In this document: piece by piece, positions 1 to 10,200 of the stretch
Layout of the letters: the number at the start of each line of letters is the position of its first letter
Position numbering within the stretch: position 1 is the first letter of the stretch
DNA from: Planctomycetia bacterium
GTDB lineage: Bacteria; Planctomycetota; UBA1135; UBA2386
DNA: 40,511 bases
Assembly: GCA_005776365.1 (NCBI GenBank)
Contig: SXPK01000169.1
Coordinates: forward strand, 1-40,511
Reading direction: 5' to 3'
Notes under the pieces: model-generated
Database searches by the model: none
What the model was told of the DNA's origin: nothing
What the model saw: the letters and a program-made list of their open reading frames with translations, nothing else
Made by a program: the position numbers and the translations under genes

Positions 1-1
1 G

Positions 2-1117
<1,116 letters not shown>

Positions 1118-1247
1118 GCGAAAGCAGTGCGGGGTTGGCCCGGTCGCATGGGACGCATTGCGGTTCCGCTCGACCGCGCAAGACGTGATTTGGTGTCACG
1201 CCTCGGCTCAGCAAGGGTTGGAAAGGGCTTCTTCCAACTGAGCAATC

Positions 1248-3563
1248 ATGACCAGAAGCCCCTTCGTCCTTGCGACCACCCTCTTGGGCGCAAGTCTCTT
1301 CGCCCAATCCGACTGGCGCCTCGTGGCGGCCGGCAGTCCATCTGCGCGCATCAATGCGCGCAGCGTCTTTGTGCCAACGACGCAATCCATTGTGCTGTTC
1401 GGTGGCGCAGGCCCAGCGGGCTTCCTGAATGACACCTGGTCGTGGAACGGCTCGGCATGGAGCCAACTCGCACCACTTGGCGCGACTCCGAGCGCCCGCG
1501 CCGGCCACTCCTGGGCCTTTGATTCGAGCCGAGCCAAGATCGTCCTGTTCGGCGGCACGCTCAACGGTGGCGGCGGCAATGACGAAACCTGGGAGTTGGA
1601 CTCCACCGGCTGGACCCAGCTCACCCCCACGGTCTCACCAAGCTCACGCACCGAGGCATCCATGGCCTACAGCAATGGCCAACTCGTGCTGTTCGGCGGC
1701 ACGGCCAACGGCAGCGGAGCCGGAGCCCGCTTCGGCGACACGTGGACCTGGGACGGAACCAACTGGACGCAAGTGTCCACGACGGGCCCGGGCGCGCGGT
1801 TCGACCATGCGATGGTTGCCGATCCTGCTAACGGCGACATCAAGCTGTTCGGCGGCATGACGCAGAGCCTGCCGTCGCTCGCCGGCTACCGGAACGACCT
1901 GTGGTCGTGGAACGGGACCGCGTGGACCCAGATCACCACGGCGACCGCGCCTGCAGCGCGCCGACTCCACGGCCTCACGTTCGACACGGGTCGCAACAAG
2001 CTGCTGATGTTCGGCGGCACGCCCGGTGGCTCCACGAACTACTCCGACTCGTGGACCTGGGACGCGACGAACGGTTGGGTGCAACTCAACACGACGGTTG
2101 CGCCTTCCGACCGCCACGGACACTCGATGGCCTACGACGAGACGCGGCGCGAAGTGGTGATTCACGGTGGCAACACCTCGGATCCTGCCGGCGCCACGCA
2201 AACGTGGGCGCTCGCAGGTCCCGTTGCGGCGCAGGTCTTCGATTGGCGTCAGGCAGCAAACACCACTCCTGGCGATCGCCATGTCCACACGCTCTCGTGG
2301 ATCTCGACGACGCAGTCGCTGTTGATGTTCGGCGGCGCAACGCCGACTGGATTCGTGAACGACATGTGGTCGTGGAACGGCGCCAACTGGACCTCGATGC
2401 CGACGCCCGCAACGGCGCCGAGCCCGCGCGGCGGACACTTCGCAGCATATGACATCCTGCGCAACCGCCTCGTCGTCTTCGGCGGCATCGCTCCAAGCGG
2501 CGGCGGACTCGGGGACACGTGGGAATGGGACGGATTCAGCTGGTCCCAGAAGTTCCCTGTGAACAGTCCGAGCGTGCGCTGCAACGGTGCCATGGCCTAT
2601 GGCCTCGGCCGCGTCGTGCTGTTCGGAGGCACGATCAACGGCAGTGGAGGCGGAGCCCGCTACAACGACACGTGGACGTGGGATGGGATCAACTGGGTCC
2701 AGGTCGCCTCAACCGGTCCCTCGGCCCGTTTCGGCGCCACGATGGCCTTCGACAGCATCGCGAGCGACATCAAGCTGTTCGGCGGCAACACGACCGGACC
2801 ATCGGGCGGCGAACAGAACGACCTGTGGCGCTGGAACGGCCTTTCGTGGAGCCAGATCACGACGCCCGTGGCCCCGCGCGCGCGGCGCCTGCAGCAGATG
2901 ACGTTCGACCGCGCGCGCAACGAGTTGATCGTCTTCGGTGGCATCACCGGCTCGACGGGCAACCGCAGCGATACGTGGGCCTATCGTCCGAGTAGCGGCT
3001 GGATGGAGGTGACCAACCTGTCCAAGCCGACCGGCCGTCACGCTCCGGCAATGGGCTACGACGAGATCCGCAAGGAAGTGGTGCTCCACGGCGGCACGGG
3101 ATGCACGTCCGCCGAGGCGACCGAAACGTGGGTTTCGCCAGGCGCGTTCACGCAGAGCTTCGGCACGCCGTGCTCCACTTCCGTCGGCACGCCGATCCTC
3201 GCGGCCGTAACGCGGCCGACGTTCGGCAACTCGCTGCAGTTGCTGGGCTCGAACCTCGTGCCGAACTCGTTCAACTGGTTCGTGCTCGGCTTCAACAACA
3301 CCACCTGGAACACGATCCCGCTGCCGTTCAACCTCGCGCAGTTGGGCTTCCCGACCGGCTGCCAGCTGCTGGTGCCGGATGACGCGCTGTTCTGGACGCT
3401 CTCGGACGGGATCGGCCAGAGCGCCTTCTCGATCGGGATACCGGCCGCGTCGGCGTTGTTCGCGATTCCCATCTACTTCCAGTGCGCAACCTACGACCCG
3501 ACTCTCCCCAATGTCTGGCCGCTCGCCTGGTCGAACGGAATCACGGCTCGCCTCGGCTACTGA
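1248..3563 (+). CDS. Secreted kelch-repeat protein (12 kelch motifs, two tandem halves) with planctomycete-type C-terminal module
   Basis: 771 residues. A signal peptide covers about residues 1-20 (hydrophobic LATTLLGASLFAQ), so the protein is exported. Twelve kelch blades carry an FGG or HGG turn and a W-x-W-x-G strand (for example DTWTWDG). Blades 1-6 (residues about 22-331) and 7-12 (about 332-632) correspond one to one, including the odd HGG variants in blades 6 and 12 and DIKLFGG in blades 4 and 10, so the gene arose by duplication of a 930-nt unit. Residues about 635-771 form a separate beta-rich end module that resembles the end of the secreted protein at 17540-19213. Kelch propellers bind partners or carbohydrate; no catalytic motif is visible, so the ligand is unknown. 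No clear ribosome site precedes the ATG. Confidence 0.92.
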   Translation: MTRSPFVLATTLLGASLFAQSDWRLVAAGSPSARINARSVFVPTTQSIVLFGGAGPAGFLNDTWSWNGSAWSQLAPLGATPSARAGHSWAFDSSRAKIVLFGGTLNGGGGNDETWELDSTGWTQLTPTVSPSSRTEASMAYSNGQLVLFGGTANGSGAGARFGDTWTWDGTNWTQVSTTGPGARFDHAMVADPANGDIKLFGGMTQSLPSLAGYRNDLWSWNGTAWTQITTATAPAARRLHGLTFDTGRNKLLMFGGTPGGSTNYSDSWTWDATNGWVQLNTTVAPSDRHGHSMAYDETRREVVIHGGNTSDPAGATQTWALAGPVAAQVFDWRQAANTTPGDRHVHTLSWISTTQSLLMFGGATPTGFVNDMWSWNGANWTSMPTPATAPSPRGGHFAAYDILRNRLVVFGGIAPSGGGLGDTWEWDGFSWSQKFPVNSPSVRCNGAMAYGLGRVVLFGGTINGSGGGARYNDTWTWDGINWVQVASTGPSARFGATMAFDSIASDIKLFGGNTTGPSGGEQNDLWRWNGLSWSQITTPVAPRARRLQQMTFDRARNELIVFGGITGSTGNRSDTWAYRPSSGWMEVTNLSKPTGRHAPAMGYDEIRKEVVLHGGTGCTSAEATETWVSPGAFTQSFGTPCSTSVGTPILAAVTRPTFGNSLQLLGSNLVPNSFNWFVLGFNNTTWNTIPLPFNLAQLGFPTGCQLLVPDDALFWTLSDGIGQSAFSIGIPAASALFAIPIYFQCATYDPTLPNVWPLAWSNGITARLGY

Positions 3564-3589
3564 TCCCCGACGATCCCGCTGGCCTCTTG

Positions 3590-3659
3590 GCAACGCGTCG
3601 AAGAACGGCTGCGTTGCAACGAGGCTGGCTTCCTGGTCGCGATCAAGGGGCGCGAACGG
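3590..3659 (+). repeat. Partial dispersed repeat copy (copy D)
   Basis: About 70 nt just after the kelch stop codon. It matches the first half of the repeat copies at 23431-23564 and (inverted) 27150-27285, including a 19-nt identical stretch starting cgtcgaagaacgg. The hairpin part of the element is missing. No gene is supported in 3564-3704. Confidence 0.6.
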
Positions 3660-3704
3660 CCCGGACGAATGGCACGCAGGCAGCATGCGTAGCAAGACGG
3701 GCTA

Positions 3705-4289
3705 TCAGCCCCCCATCTCCACCCGCATCATCTCGAGAGCACGCTGCGCCATCTTGCGGCAGTTCGCCTCGGTGCGGCCGAGATCCTGAGCGATCTCCGC
3801 ATAGGTCGCGCCGGCGAGGTGGCGCAGCGACAACACGCGGCGATACAGACCCGGCAAGGCCAACAACGCCTGCTCGACGAGGCCGGCGGATTCTGCGCCG
3901 GAGAGAATGCGGCTCGGCGACACTTCCTGCGAGGAGAAGAAGGACTCGGAGAGGCTCATGTCGCCATAGCGCTGCCACAACAGCCGCGACTTGGAATTGC
4001 CCTGCGTCACGCGTCGTTGGCGCACGCAGTTCTCCACGATGCGCGCGAGCCATGCGGCAAAGGCCCCCGGGCTTCGCACTTCGAAAGCTGGCAGCGCCTT
4101 CAGCGCTCGCAGGATCGCCTCCTGCACGATGTCTTCCGCGTCACCGCTCAGTTCGCGCCGCGGCACGCCCAGTTCGAGCGCCACCATGCTGGCTACGCGT
4201 GGCAGGTAGCGAGCGAACAAGTCCTCGGTCGCAGCCGCGTCTCCGGTCTGGACCAAGCGCACCAATCGCTGCGTCGACGAGTCGCTCAT
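3705..4289 (-). CDS. ECF-type RNA polymerase sigma factor
   Basis: 194 residues, typical for an ECF sigma factor. Region 2 is visible around residues 20-90 (LFARYLP, then DAEDIVQEAILRAL and FAAWLARIVENCVRQ). Region 4 at about residues 140-190 contains LPGLYRRVLSLRHLAGATYAEIAQDLG, a helix-turn-helix for -35 recognition. The ATG overlaps the TGA of the kinase gene at 4286-6739 by four bases (ATGA), so the two are translationally coupled, with the kinase first. Inference: the kinase modulates this sigma factor, an arrangement known in Planctomycetota, where kinase-linked ECF families are common. The target genes cannot be read from the window. Confidence 0.93.
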   Translation of the reverse strand: MSDSSTQRLVRLVQTGDAAATEDLFARYLPRVASMVALELGVPRRELSGDAEDIVQEAILRALKALPAFEVRSPGAFAAWLARIVENCVRQRRVTQGNSKSRLLWQRYGDMSLSESFFSSQEVSPSRILSGAESAGLVEQALLALPGLYRRVLSLRHLAGATYAEIAQDLGRTEANCRKMAQRALEMMRVEMGG

Positions 4290-6739
4290 CGTTCGCTCTC
4301 CAGCCGAATTGCGTGCGAGATGCGCTCGGCGGCGGCGCGCTCGGAGCCTTCCATGCGCAACAACTCGGCCTCGATCCGATACGCACGCGCGAGTTCAGGG
4401 CGCATGCCACGCCGTTCGTAGAACGCACGACCACGCTCCAACTGCGCACGCACTCCTCGCGACCTCATGCCCTCCGCACTCGGGTCGCGGAGCAAACACT
4501 CGGCCAGCAACAAGGGCACGCCGCAGTTCACCTGGCTCATGGCGTCGCTCGTCACATTGGCTTCGATGCTCGCCAGAATCGCCCGCGCGCGAGCAAAGGA
4601 GCCTTCTGCCATGAAAGCGCGAGCTTCGATCCCGCGCATCGCATCGGCTCCCTGCCGATCCCGGACGCGCGCATCTGGCACGCCCGGCCGGTCGCGGTTG
4701 TCCGGAGTCGGATCGGTGAACCCGCGCTCGTAGAGCTCGGTTGCTCGCGCCGCATCAACTCGAGCCTCTTGGATGCGATTTCGCGCAATGAAGATTCCTG
4801 CGCGCACCGCCAGGGCGTTTGCCAGGCGATGGGAGTTGCCGCACGTCTCGAAGTCCGCAATCGCAAACCGCAAGTCCTCGAGCGCGAGGTCCAACCGCCC
4901 GCTCACGCGACGCGCCTCGCCTCGGAGCAGCAAGCCTTGCCCACGCGAGTCCTCCACGCCTGCCGCCGCTGGACGTCGCCGTTCCGCAACCCAGAACTCT
5001 GGGTCTGTCGCGATCTGCAGCGCGTGGAGGTGCGTCCATTGGCCAGCGAGCGAGAGTTTCTCGACCAGCGTCACGCCTTCATTCGCGAGGCTCTCGCCAA
5101 CCCCGAGGTCTCCGGCATGGTAGATCGCCCATCGCGCGGCGGCGAAGGCGACCCAGGCCTTGCGTGGCTCGTCCGGCCATTTTCGCAACAGCCGGATGTA
5201 GCGCTCCGTTACGTCGCGCCGCTCGGCATCCGTCTTCGATGCCACCAGTGCACCGCGAAGCATGAGGGCTCGGCAAACGCCGAGTGGCGGCTGCATCGCG
5301 AGGCCGCGGCGCTCCAGGAGATCGAGATCCGCAAGGGCCTGCTCGTCACCGTGGAACTCGCGTTGGTGCATGATGAGTTCGCACCAGTCCAGCACCAATC
5401 CCAACGTCAGCGTCTCCGCATCGCGCTCGACCAGCCCGCGACGCTGTTCTGCGAGGCTCTGCACCAGCCGGTCGTGGATGTAGGTCGAATCCCACGCGAC
5501 CCAACCCGAGGCGCAGAGGATCGACGCTGTCGCGGTCGCCGCTGCCAATCGCCGGGGCCGCCGCGTCGCGCGACGAAGCCATAACGTGATGCCGCTGACC
5601 GGCCGCGCCTCGGTGGGCTCCAGCGCGATGACGCGCCGCAACTCACGCGCAAGCGCCGCGGCGTCTGCGTAGCGGCGGTGCGCGTCACGCTCCATCGCCT
5701 TGTGCACGACGGCCTCGAGATCGCGCGGCACCAACGGTTGATGGCGCCGCAACGGCACCGGGTCGCCGCGCAGCACGCGATGGAAGGTCGCCTCGCGGCC
5801 GCCTGCGCCGGTGAAGGGATGCACGAGCGAAAGCGCTTCGTAGAGGGTGACTCCGAGCGAGTAGATGTCGGAACGCGCATCGATGGGCCGCGCGCCGTCG
5901 ATCTGCTCGGCCGACATGTAGAGCGGAGTTCCGATCACTTCACCCGGCTGCGTCAGGCGCTCGTCCGCGTCTGGCAACGCGAGGCCGAAGTCGAGCAGGA
6001 CTGGCGTGCCATCTGGCTGAACGATCAGGTTCTGCGGCTTGAGGTCGCGATGGACGATCCCAGACCGATGCGCTTGATGCAGGGCGTCCGCCGCGTCCGC
6101 GAAGAACTCGAGCAATGCGCGCAACGCCGTCGGCCGGTCATTGCCCGAAGCGCTCTCCACGTCGACCCAGGGGGCAATGGCGCCTGGCCCCTCGCTGCGC
6201 GCGCGGGCACGAGCGATGCGCACGCCCAAGGTGTCCCCGTCGTAAAACGGCAGCACGAGGTAAACGCGTTTGCTGTCCTCCAGGATGTCGAGCACCTTTG
6301 CGATCGCCGGATGGTCGAGGCGGCCGAGGACGCGCGCTTCACGGCGCAAGCGTTCGTGGGCAGGATCGCTCGGCTCGGCGTCGCCGCGCAGCGCTTTCAC
6401 CACCACGTCGCGCCCCAACATCGGATCGCGCGCGAGCCAAGCTCGGCCCATGCCGCCCTCGCCGATCAAGCGGATCAGCTCGTAGCGCCCGATCCGATCG
6501 CCCCGTTGGAAGTCCTGCTTCTCGAGCGACTCGCCGCCTGATTCGCGAGCAATGGTCTCGTATTCCGCGCGGACGAACGACTCGATGCCCGGGAACTCCG
6601 TGACATAGTTGCTGACCGAAGGCAGCCTCCCTCGCTCCTGATCCTCCAGTAGGCGCGAAAGAAACCGAGTGCGCTCGGTCGGCGGTTCTTGGGGGCGTTC
6701 GTGTCCTCCGGCCATCGGTCCTTGAAGAACCCCTGCCAT
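4286..6739 (-). CDS. Transmembrane Ser/Thr protein kinase with TPR-like C-terminal region
   Basis: 817 residues from the ATG at 6739; a TTG at 6766 or ATG at 6715 in the same frame are alternatives. Kinase domain at about residues 85-370: glycine loop GEGGMG (about 93-98), ATP-binding Lys in VVVKAL (about 115), catalytic HRDLKPQN (about 230-237), DFGLA (about 250-254), SAEQ in place of APE, and DARSDIYSLG. A single membrane helix follows (about 396-415). The remaining ~400 residues are helical and Ala/Arg-rich with TPR character, probably extracytoplasmic. The N-terminus has an YVTEFPGIESFVRAEY stretch common before planctomycete kinases. The stop codon overlaps the start of the ECF sigma gene (ATGA), so sensing, phosphorylation and sigma output are probably linked. 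Confidence 0.93.
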   Translation of the reverse strand: MAGVLQGPMAGGHERPQEPPTERTRFLSRLLEDQERGRLPSVSNYVTEFPGIESFVRAEYETIARESGGESLEKQDFQRGDRIGRYELIRLIGEGGMGRAWLARDPMLGRDVVVKALRGDAEPSDPAHERLRREARVLGRLDHPAIAKVLDILEDSKRVYLVLPFYDGDTLGVRIARARARSEGPGAIAPWVDVESASGNDRPTALRALLEFFADAADALHQAHRSGIVHRDLKPQNLIVQPDGTPVLLDFGLALPDADERLTQPGEVIGTPLYMSAEQIDGARPIDARSDIYSLGVTLYEALSLVHPFTGAGGREATFHRVLRGDPVPLRRHQPLVPRDLEAVVHKAMERDAHRRYADAAALARELRRVIALEPTEARPVSGITLWLRRATRRPRRLAAATATASILCASGWVAWDSTYIHDRLVQSLAEQRRGLVERDAETLTLGLVLDWCELIMHQREFHGDEQALADLDLLERRGLAMQPPLGVCRALMLRGALVASKTDAERRDVTERYIRLLRKWPDEPRKAWVAFAAARWAIYHAGDLGVGESLANEGVTLVEKLSLAGQWTHLHALQIATDPEFWVAERRRPAAAGVEDSRGQGLLLRGEARRVSGRLDLALEDLRFAIADFETCGNSHRLANALAVRAGIFIARNRIQEARVDAARATELYERGFTDPTPDNRDRPGVPDARVRDRQGADAMRGIEARAFMAEGSFARARAILASIEANVTSDAMSQVNCGVPLLLAECLLRDPSAEGMRSRGVRAQLERGRAFYERRGMRPELARAYRIEAELLRMEGSERAAAERISHAIRLESER

Positions 6740-6780
6740 GGGGTTTTGTGACACATTCTCCGGCAAATCGCCGCGGCGCC

Positions 6781-7194
6781 ATGTCGAGGTCGGTTCCCCA
6801 GCACGTTGCGGCGGCTCTTCCTTGGGGTAGCGTTTTGGAAGTGGAACCCGCCATACCCCCGACCGAACGTCGCCGGCGCCCGCGCGCAGAGGCAGAGTTC
6901 GAAGTCATGCTCAGCCATGAAGCAGGGCTGCTGGCCACGACCGCGCGGGATGTGTCCGAGTTGGGCATCGCGGTCCGCAGCAAGTCGCGCCTGCCCATGC
7001 GCGAGCCGCTGGAGATTCGACTCTCACTGCCGGAGGCGAAGGACCTGCCAACGATCCGCGGGCACGTGATCCGCTGCCTGCCGGTCGATGCCCGCGGGCG
7101 CGAGCACTACGTCGCCATCGCGTTCACCGACGTGCCACCGCCGACGCGCGCCGCGATCTACACGTTCGTGAAGCTCGGCAAAGCGGCGCGCTGA
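6781..7194 (+). CDS. PilZ-domain protein
   Basis: 137 residues from ATG 6781; a GTG at 6748 in frame would add 11 residues. The PilZ domain occupies about residues 25-135. It opens with an Arg-rich RRRRPR segment matching the RxxxR c-di-GMP-binding element, followed by DVSELGIAV, which fits the D/NxSxxG motif. Later strands are PLEIRLSLP, IRGHVIRC and YVAIAFTDV. This makes it a likely c-di-GMP receptor. It stands alone, divergent from the kinase gene, and its 3' end overlaps the convergent glycosyltransferase gene by 37 nt. No output domain is attached, so it probably acts by binding a partner protein. Confidence 0.85.
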   Translation: MSRSVPQHVAAALPWGSVLEVEPAIPPTERRRRPRAEAEFEVMLSHEAGLLATTARDVSELGIAVRSKSRLPMREPLEIRLSLPEAKDLPTIRGHVIRCLPVDARGREHYVAIAFTDVPPPTRAAIYTFVKLGKAAR

Positions 7195-10088
7195 CGCGAG
7201 GATTCGAGCATCGCGTCCCATGCCGCGATCGTCCGATCCGCGACGTCGTCCCAGTCGAACATCGTGGCCTGCCGCAGGCCGCGGTCGCGCAGCGTGGCGG
7301 CAAGGCCCGGTTCACTGAGCACGCGCAGCAACGCATTCTTGGCGTGCTCCGCCGCGCCATCCAGCGGCACGAGCAAGCCAGCTTCTCCGACCACCTCGGG
7401 ATGCGAGGTCGCGTCGCTGCCAATGACCGGACATCCCGCCGCCATTGCTTCGAGCAGCGGGAAGCCGAACCCTTCCGCCTTCGACAAGAACAACAAGGCC
7501 GCGGCATCCGCGTAGAGCGCGTCGAGGTCGGCGCGCGGCAAGAAGCCCGTGAACAAGACATCTGGGATCCGCTTCTTGCTGCAAAGGGACGCAAACTGCT
7601 CGATCCCTGGATCCACTGCGCCAACGACGACGAACTGCAGCGGCCGCCGCGCCCGCACCTGCACGAAGGCAGACAACGATGCCGCGAAGTTCTTGTGTGG
7701 GTCGAGCGCGCCAACGTGCAGCACGAATGGACCGCGGATGCCGAGCCGCGCCTTGGTCGCCGCAATCGCACGCGCGTCCGGTCGGCTGCGCTGCCCGTTC
7801 CATCCCGCGAGCACTGGGATCGCGCGCGCTGGTTCGATCCCGAGCGTGCGGACTGCGTCTGCCGCGGTGAATGCCGAATTGCACAGCAGCGTCGCATCCG
7901 ACTTCTCGATCTGCCGCAGCCGATCGAGATAGGCGTCACGATTGGAGGCGGGCCATTGTGCGACGTAGTGATGCAGTGGCGTCAGGTCGTGGAACAGCAC
8001 GGTCGTGCACGGATGCCGAAACACACGCAGCGGCGAGTCAAAGCCGATCGCGAGGTTCATCGGATCCGGGATGTGCATGAGATCGCACGCTGAAGACGAA
8101 TAGGTATCGACGTCGCGTGCCTCGACGTTGGGCAAGCTCAGCGCGCCCGGCAGTGCGCGGCCCTCGGGCAGGTAGCACGCGATGCGAAGGTCCGGCGCGC
8201 GACGCGCGATCGCCGCGAGGTGATGGATTGCGTAGTGACCGATGCCGCGGGCCGTCGAATCGGCATAGGCGACCGTGCGCATGTCGACGCCAAGGACCGC
8301 GCGAGCAGCGATCGGCAGCCAAGGGTGCGTTGGCTTCACGACCGCTTCGACCCCGACCGCTTGACGCCGGAACGCGACCACGAAGCCGGTAGTCAGCCGT
8401 TCGCCGAGCGTGCACAACTTGGGCCCATGGCTCGCGCCAGCTTGGAAGGCGCAGGCCTCGAGCAGCGCCGGATCCACCGCGGTGCGGATCGGCCAGAGCG
8501 GCACCAGTCCAGTGCGCGGCCCGAGTTCGTGTTCGAGTTGCATCGGCTGCAGCAACAACGCCGTCGGCGCGCCGTCGAGGCATGCCTCGCCAACAACGAC
8601 GACCGTGGCGTCGGCGCGACACGCACGCAAGGCCGGCGCCATGACGTAGGGGACGTGAGCCGCAAGCAGGAGCGCAACCGAACACGATCCCTCAGCTGGT
8701 GGCGACGCGGGATCGAAGTCGACCACGCGCTCGAACATCGCCTGCAGCGCTCGCACGAGCCGCGGTGCTGCACGGCCAACGAGCAGCAGCGTCGAAGCCG
8801 TTCTCGCGACGCCGGCACGGCGCAATGCGAGCAGCACGGACGTGTCCTGCCAGAACACAAGGTCGCGCGCGTATGGGTCGCGCGTTGCATGACCCGGCTC
8901 CATCGCATCCGCCACTGCGAGCCACTCCGGATCGTCAAAGTCCGAGCTCGCGCAAACGCCGTTGCCGACAGGGCCGGCGGACGACTGCGATGGGAGCTTG
9001 ACCGATGGCAGGATGCGGGCGGCCAGCGAACCGCGACGCGACGCTTCGGCGACACGATCGAGCTGCACGACAAGTTCGGCAGCGCCGCAAGACGCAGCAG
9101 TTTCTCGATTCCAAGACAGCCATGCCCCAAAGCATTGCGGCAATGGCTCGGGCCGCGCTCCAAGCTCGGCCAACGGGTCCGTCGCGCCAACGAGGCGATC
9201 GAGCAGATCCGCGGCGGCGAACATCTCGGCGCGCCCGATCGGCGCGAGCCTGCCGCAGCGTCGCTGCAGTTCGGCGCGCAACGTCGGCGGCTTGTAGTGC
9301 GCGCTCGACTGCCGCACCCAGCCGCCTTCATCGACGATGCCAGCGCCGCGCCACTTCGCGCAGAGGTAGGCCTGGTTCTTCAGCGAGCCGCCGTCGCGCA
9401 GGCAGTCTGTCGCGACGCCACTTGCGTGTTCATGGTGCACGACGCCCGCGTCGGGCACGGCCACCAGCTCGACACCGAGTTGCAGCGCACGCACGCTCCA
9501 GTCATCGTCTTCGTGCCAGAACAGGCCCAGCTTCTCGTCGAACGGCCCGATCGCAGCAGCGACGTCGGCGCGCACCATGCAGGCAAAGCCACCGCTCAAC
9601 ACGTCGACCGGCCTAGTGCGCCCAAACGCCGGCAGCAGCGCGCGACGCTCGCCGAGAACCTGCACGAGATGCCCGACCTGTCCGAGCATGCGCGCATTGG
9701 GGAACTGCCGCATCGCGTCGCGATACTTCGCAAGCCATCCCGTCGTGAACTCCAAGTCGTTGTCGCAGAAGACGAGCCAGTCGTCCGGCCGCATGTTGGG
9801 CAACGCGAACGCAAGCAGATCGTTTCGCCCGCCGGGAACGCCGCGATTCGCCTCGTTGCAACGCACGCGCAACCACGGCTTGCCACACGAACGGAGCCAC
9901 TGCTGCGTTCCATCGCTCGATGCGTTGTCGATGACATGCACGACGAATGGCTCGTCGACGGTTGCCTCGAGCGACGCAAGGCAGCGCTTCGTCTCGGCGA
10001 GGTTCCCGTAGGTCAGGATCGCAACGTGCCACTTCGCGGGAAGCGAGGCGGACGCCGGATCGATCAGACGCGGATCGGGGGAAGCCAT
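7158..10088 (-). CDS. Bifunctional glycosyltransferase: N-terminal GT2, central unknown region, C-terminal GT4
   Basis: 976 residues. Start chosen at ATG 10088 because an AGGAGG lies 6 nt upstream; an in-frame GTG at 10109 lies ahead of that site and is less likely. Residues about 20-255 are GT2 (GT-A fold): VAILTYGN, DNASSDGT, NRGVPGGRN, the metal-binding DND (about 109-111), and HEDDDW (about 192-197). Residues about 603-963 are GT4 (GT-B fold): FVLHVGALDPHKN, LFTGFLP, and the EX7E motif AEGFGFPLLEA (Glu about 872 and 880). Between them lie about 340 residues without recognised motifs, partly Rossmann-like in pattern (STLLLVGRAAPRLV). No membrane segment is seen, so it likely builds an envelope or capsular glycan at the cytoplasmic face. 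Donor and acceptor cannot be inferred. Confidence 0.93.
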   Translation of the reverse strand: MASPDPRLIDPASASLPAKWHVAILTYGNLAETKRCLASLEATVDEPFVVHVIDNASSDGTQQWLRSCGKPWLRVRCNEANRGVPGGRNDLLAFALPNMRPDDWLVFCDNDLEFTTGWLAKYRDAMRQFPNARMLGQVGHLVQVLGERRALLPAFGRTRPVDVLSGGFACMVRADVAAAIGPFDEKLGLFWHEDDDWSVRALQLGVELVAVPDAGVVHHEHASGVATDCLRDGGSLKNQAYLCAKWRGAGIVDEGGWVRQSSAHYKPPTLRAELQRRCGRLAPIGRAEMFAAADLLDRLVGATDPLAELGARPEPLPQCFGAWLSWNRETAASCGAAELVVQLDRVAEASRRGSLAARILPSVKLPSQSSAGPVGNGVCASSDFDDPEWLAVADAMEPGHATRDPYARDLVFWQDTSVLLALRRAGVARTASTLLLVGRAAPRLVRALQAMFERVVDFDPASPPAEGSCSVALLLAAHVPYVMAPALRACRADATVVVVGEACLDGAPTALLLQPMQLEHELGPRTGLVPLWPIRTAVDPALLEACAFQAGASHGPKLCTLGERLTTGFVVAFRRQAVGVEAVVKPTHPWLPIAARAVLGVDMRTVAYADSTARGIGHYAIHHLAAIARRAPDLRIACYLPEGRALPGALSLPNVEARDVDTYSSSACDLMHIPDPMNLAIGFDSPLRVFRHPCTTVLFHDLTPLHHYVAQWPASNRDAYLDRLRQIEKSDATLLCNSAFTAADAVRTLGIEPARAIPVLAGWNGQRSRPDARAIAATKARLGIRGPFVLHVGALDPHKNFAASLSAFVQVRARRPLQFVVVGAVDPGIEQFASLCSKKRIPDVLFTGFLPRADLDALYADAAALLFLSKAEGFGFPLLEAMAAGCPVIGSDATSHPEVVGEAGLLVPLDGAAEHAKNALLRVLSEPGLAATLRDRGLRQATMFDWDDVADRTIAAWDAMLESSRQRAALPSFTNV

Positions 10089-10094
10089 TCGACC

Positions 10095-10100
10095 CCTCCT
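10095..10100 (-). promoter_or_regulatory. Ribosome binding site of the GT2-GT4 gene
   Basis: A full AGGAGG (CCTCCT on the plus strand) sits six bases before ATG 10088. It lies inside the longer reading frame beginning with GTG 10109, which argues for the ATG start. Confidence 0.8.
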
Positions 10101-10200
10101 TTTCGTCACGAAAGCCGTCGCGGCTCAAGCCGTGCCATCGGCGCTTTGGCCTTCGGCGGAAGGGCCGGGCTCCAGGCTGGAAAGCTGCCCGCCAGAACCG

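Noticed and set aside
3482-5584. 700-residue open frame on the plus strand opposite the sigma and kinase genes
   Set aside because: Composition is Arg/Ala/Pro-rich without motifs; it is a shadow of the strongly supported minus-strand kinase and sigma genes.
7264-8093. Plus-strand frames opposite the GT4 domain
   Set aside because: Antisense of well conserved GT4 motifs; no independent support.
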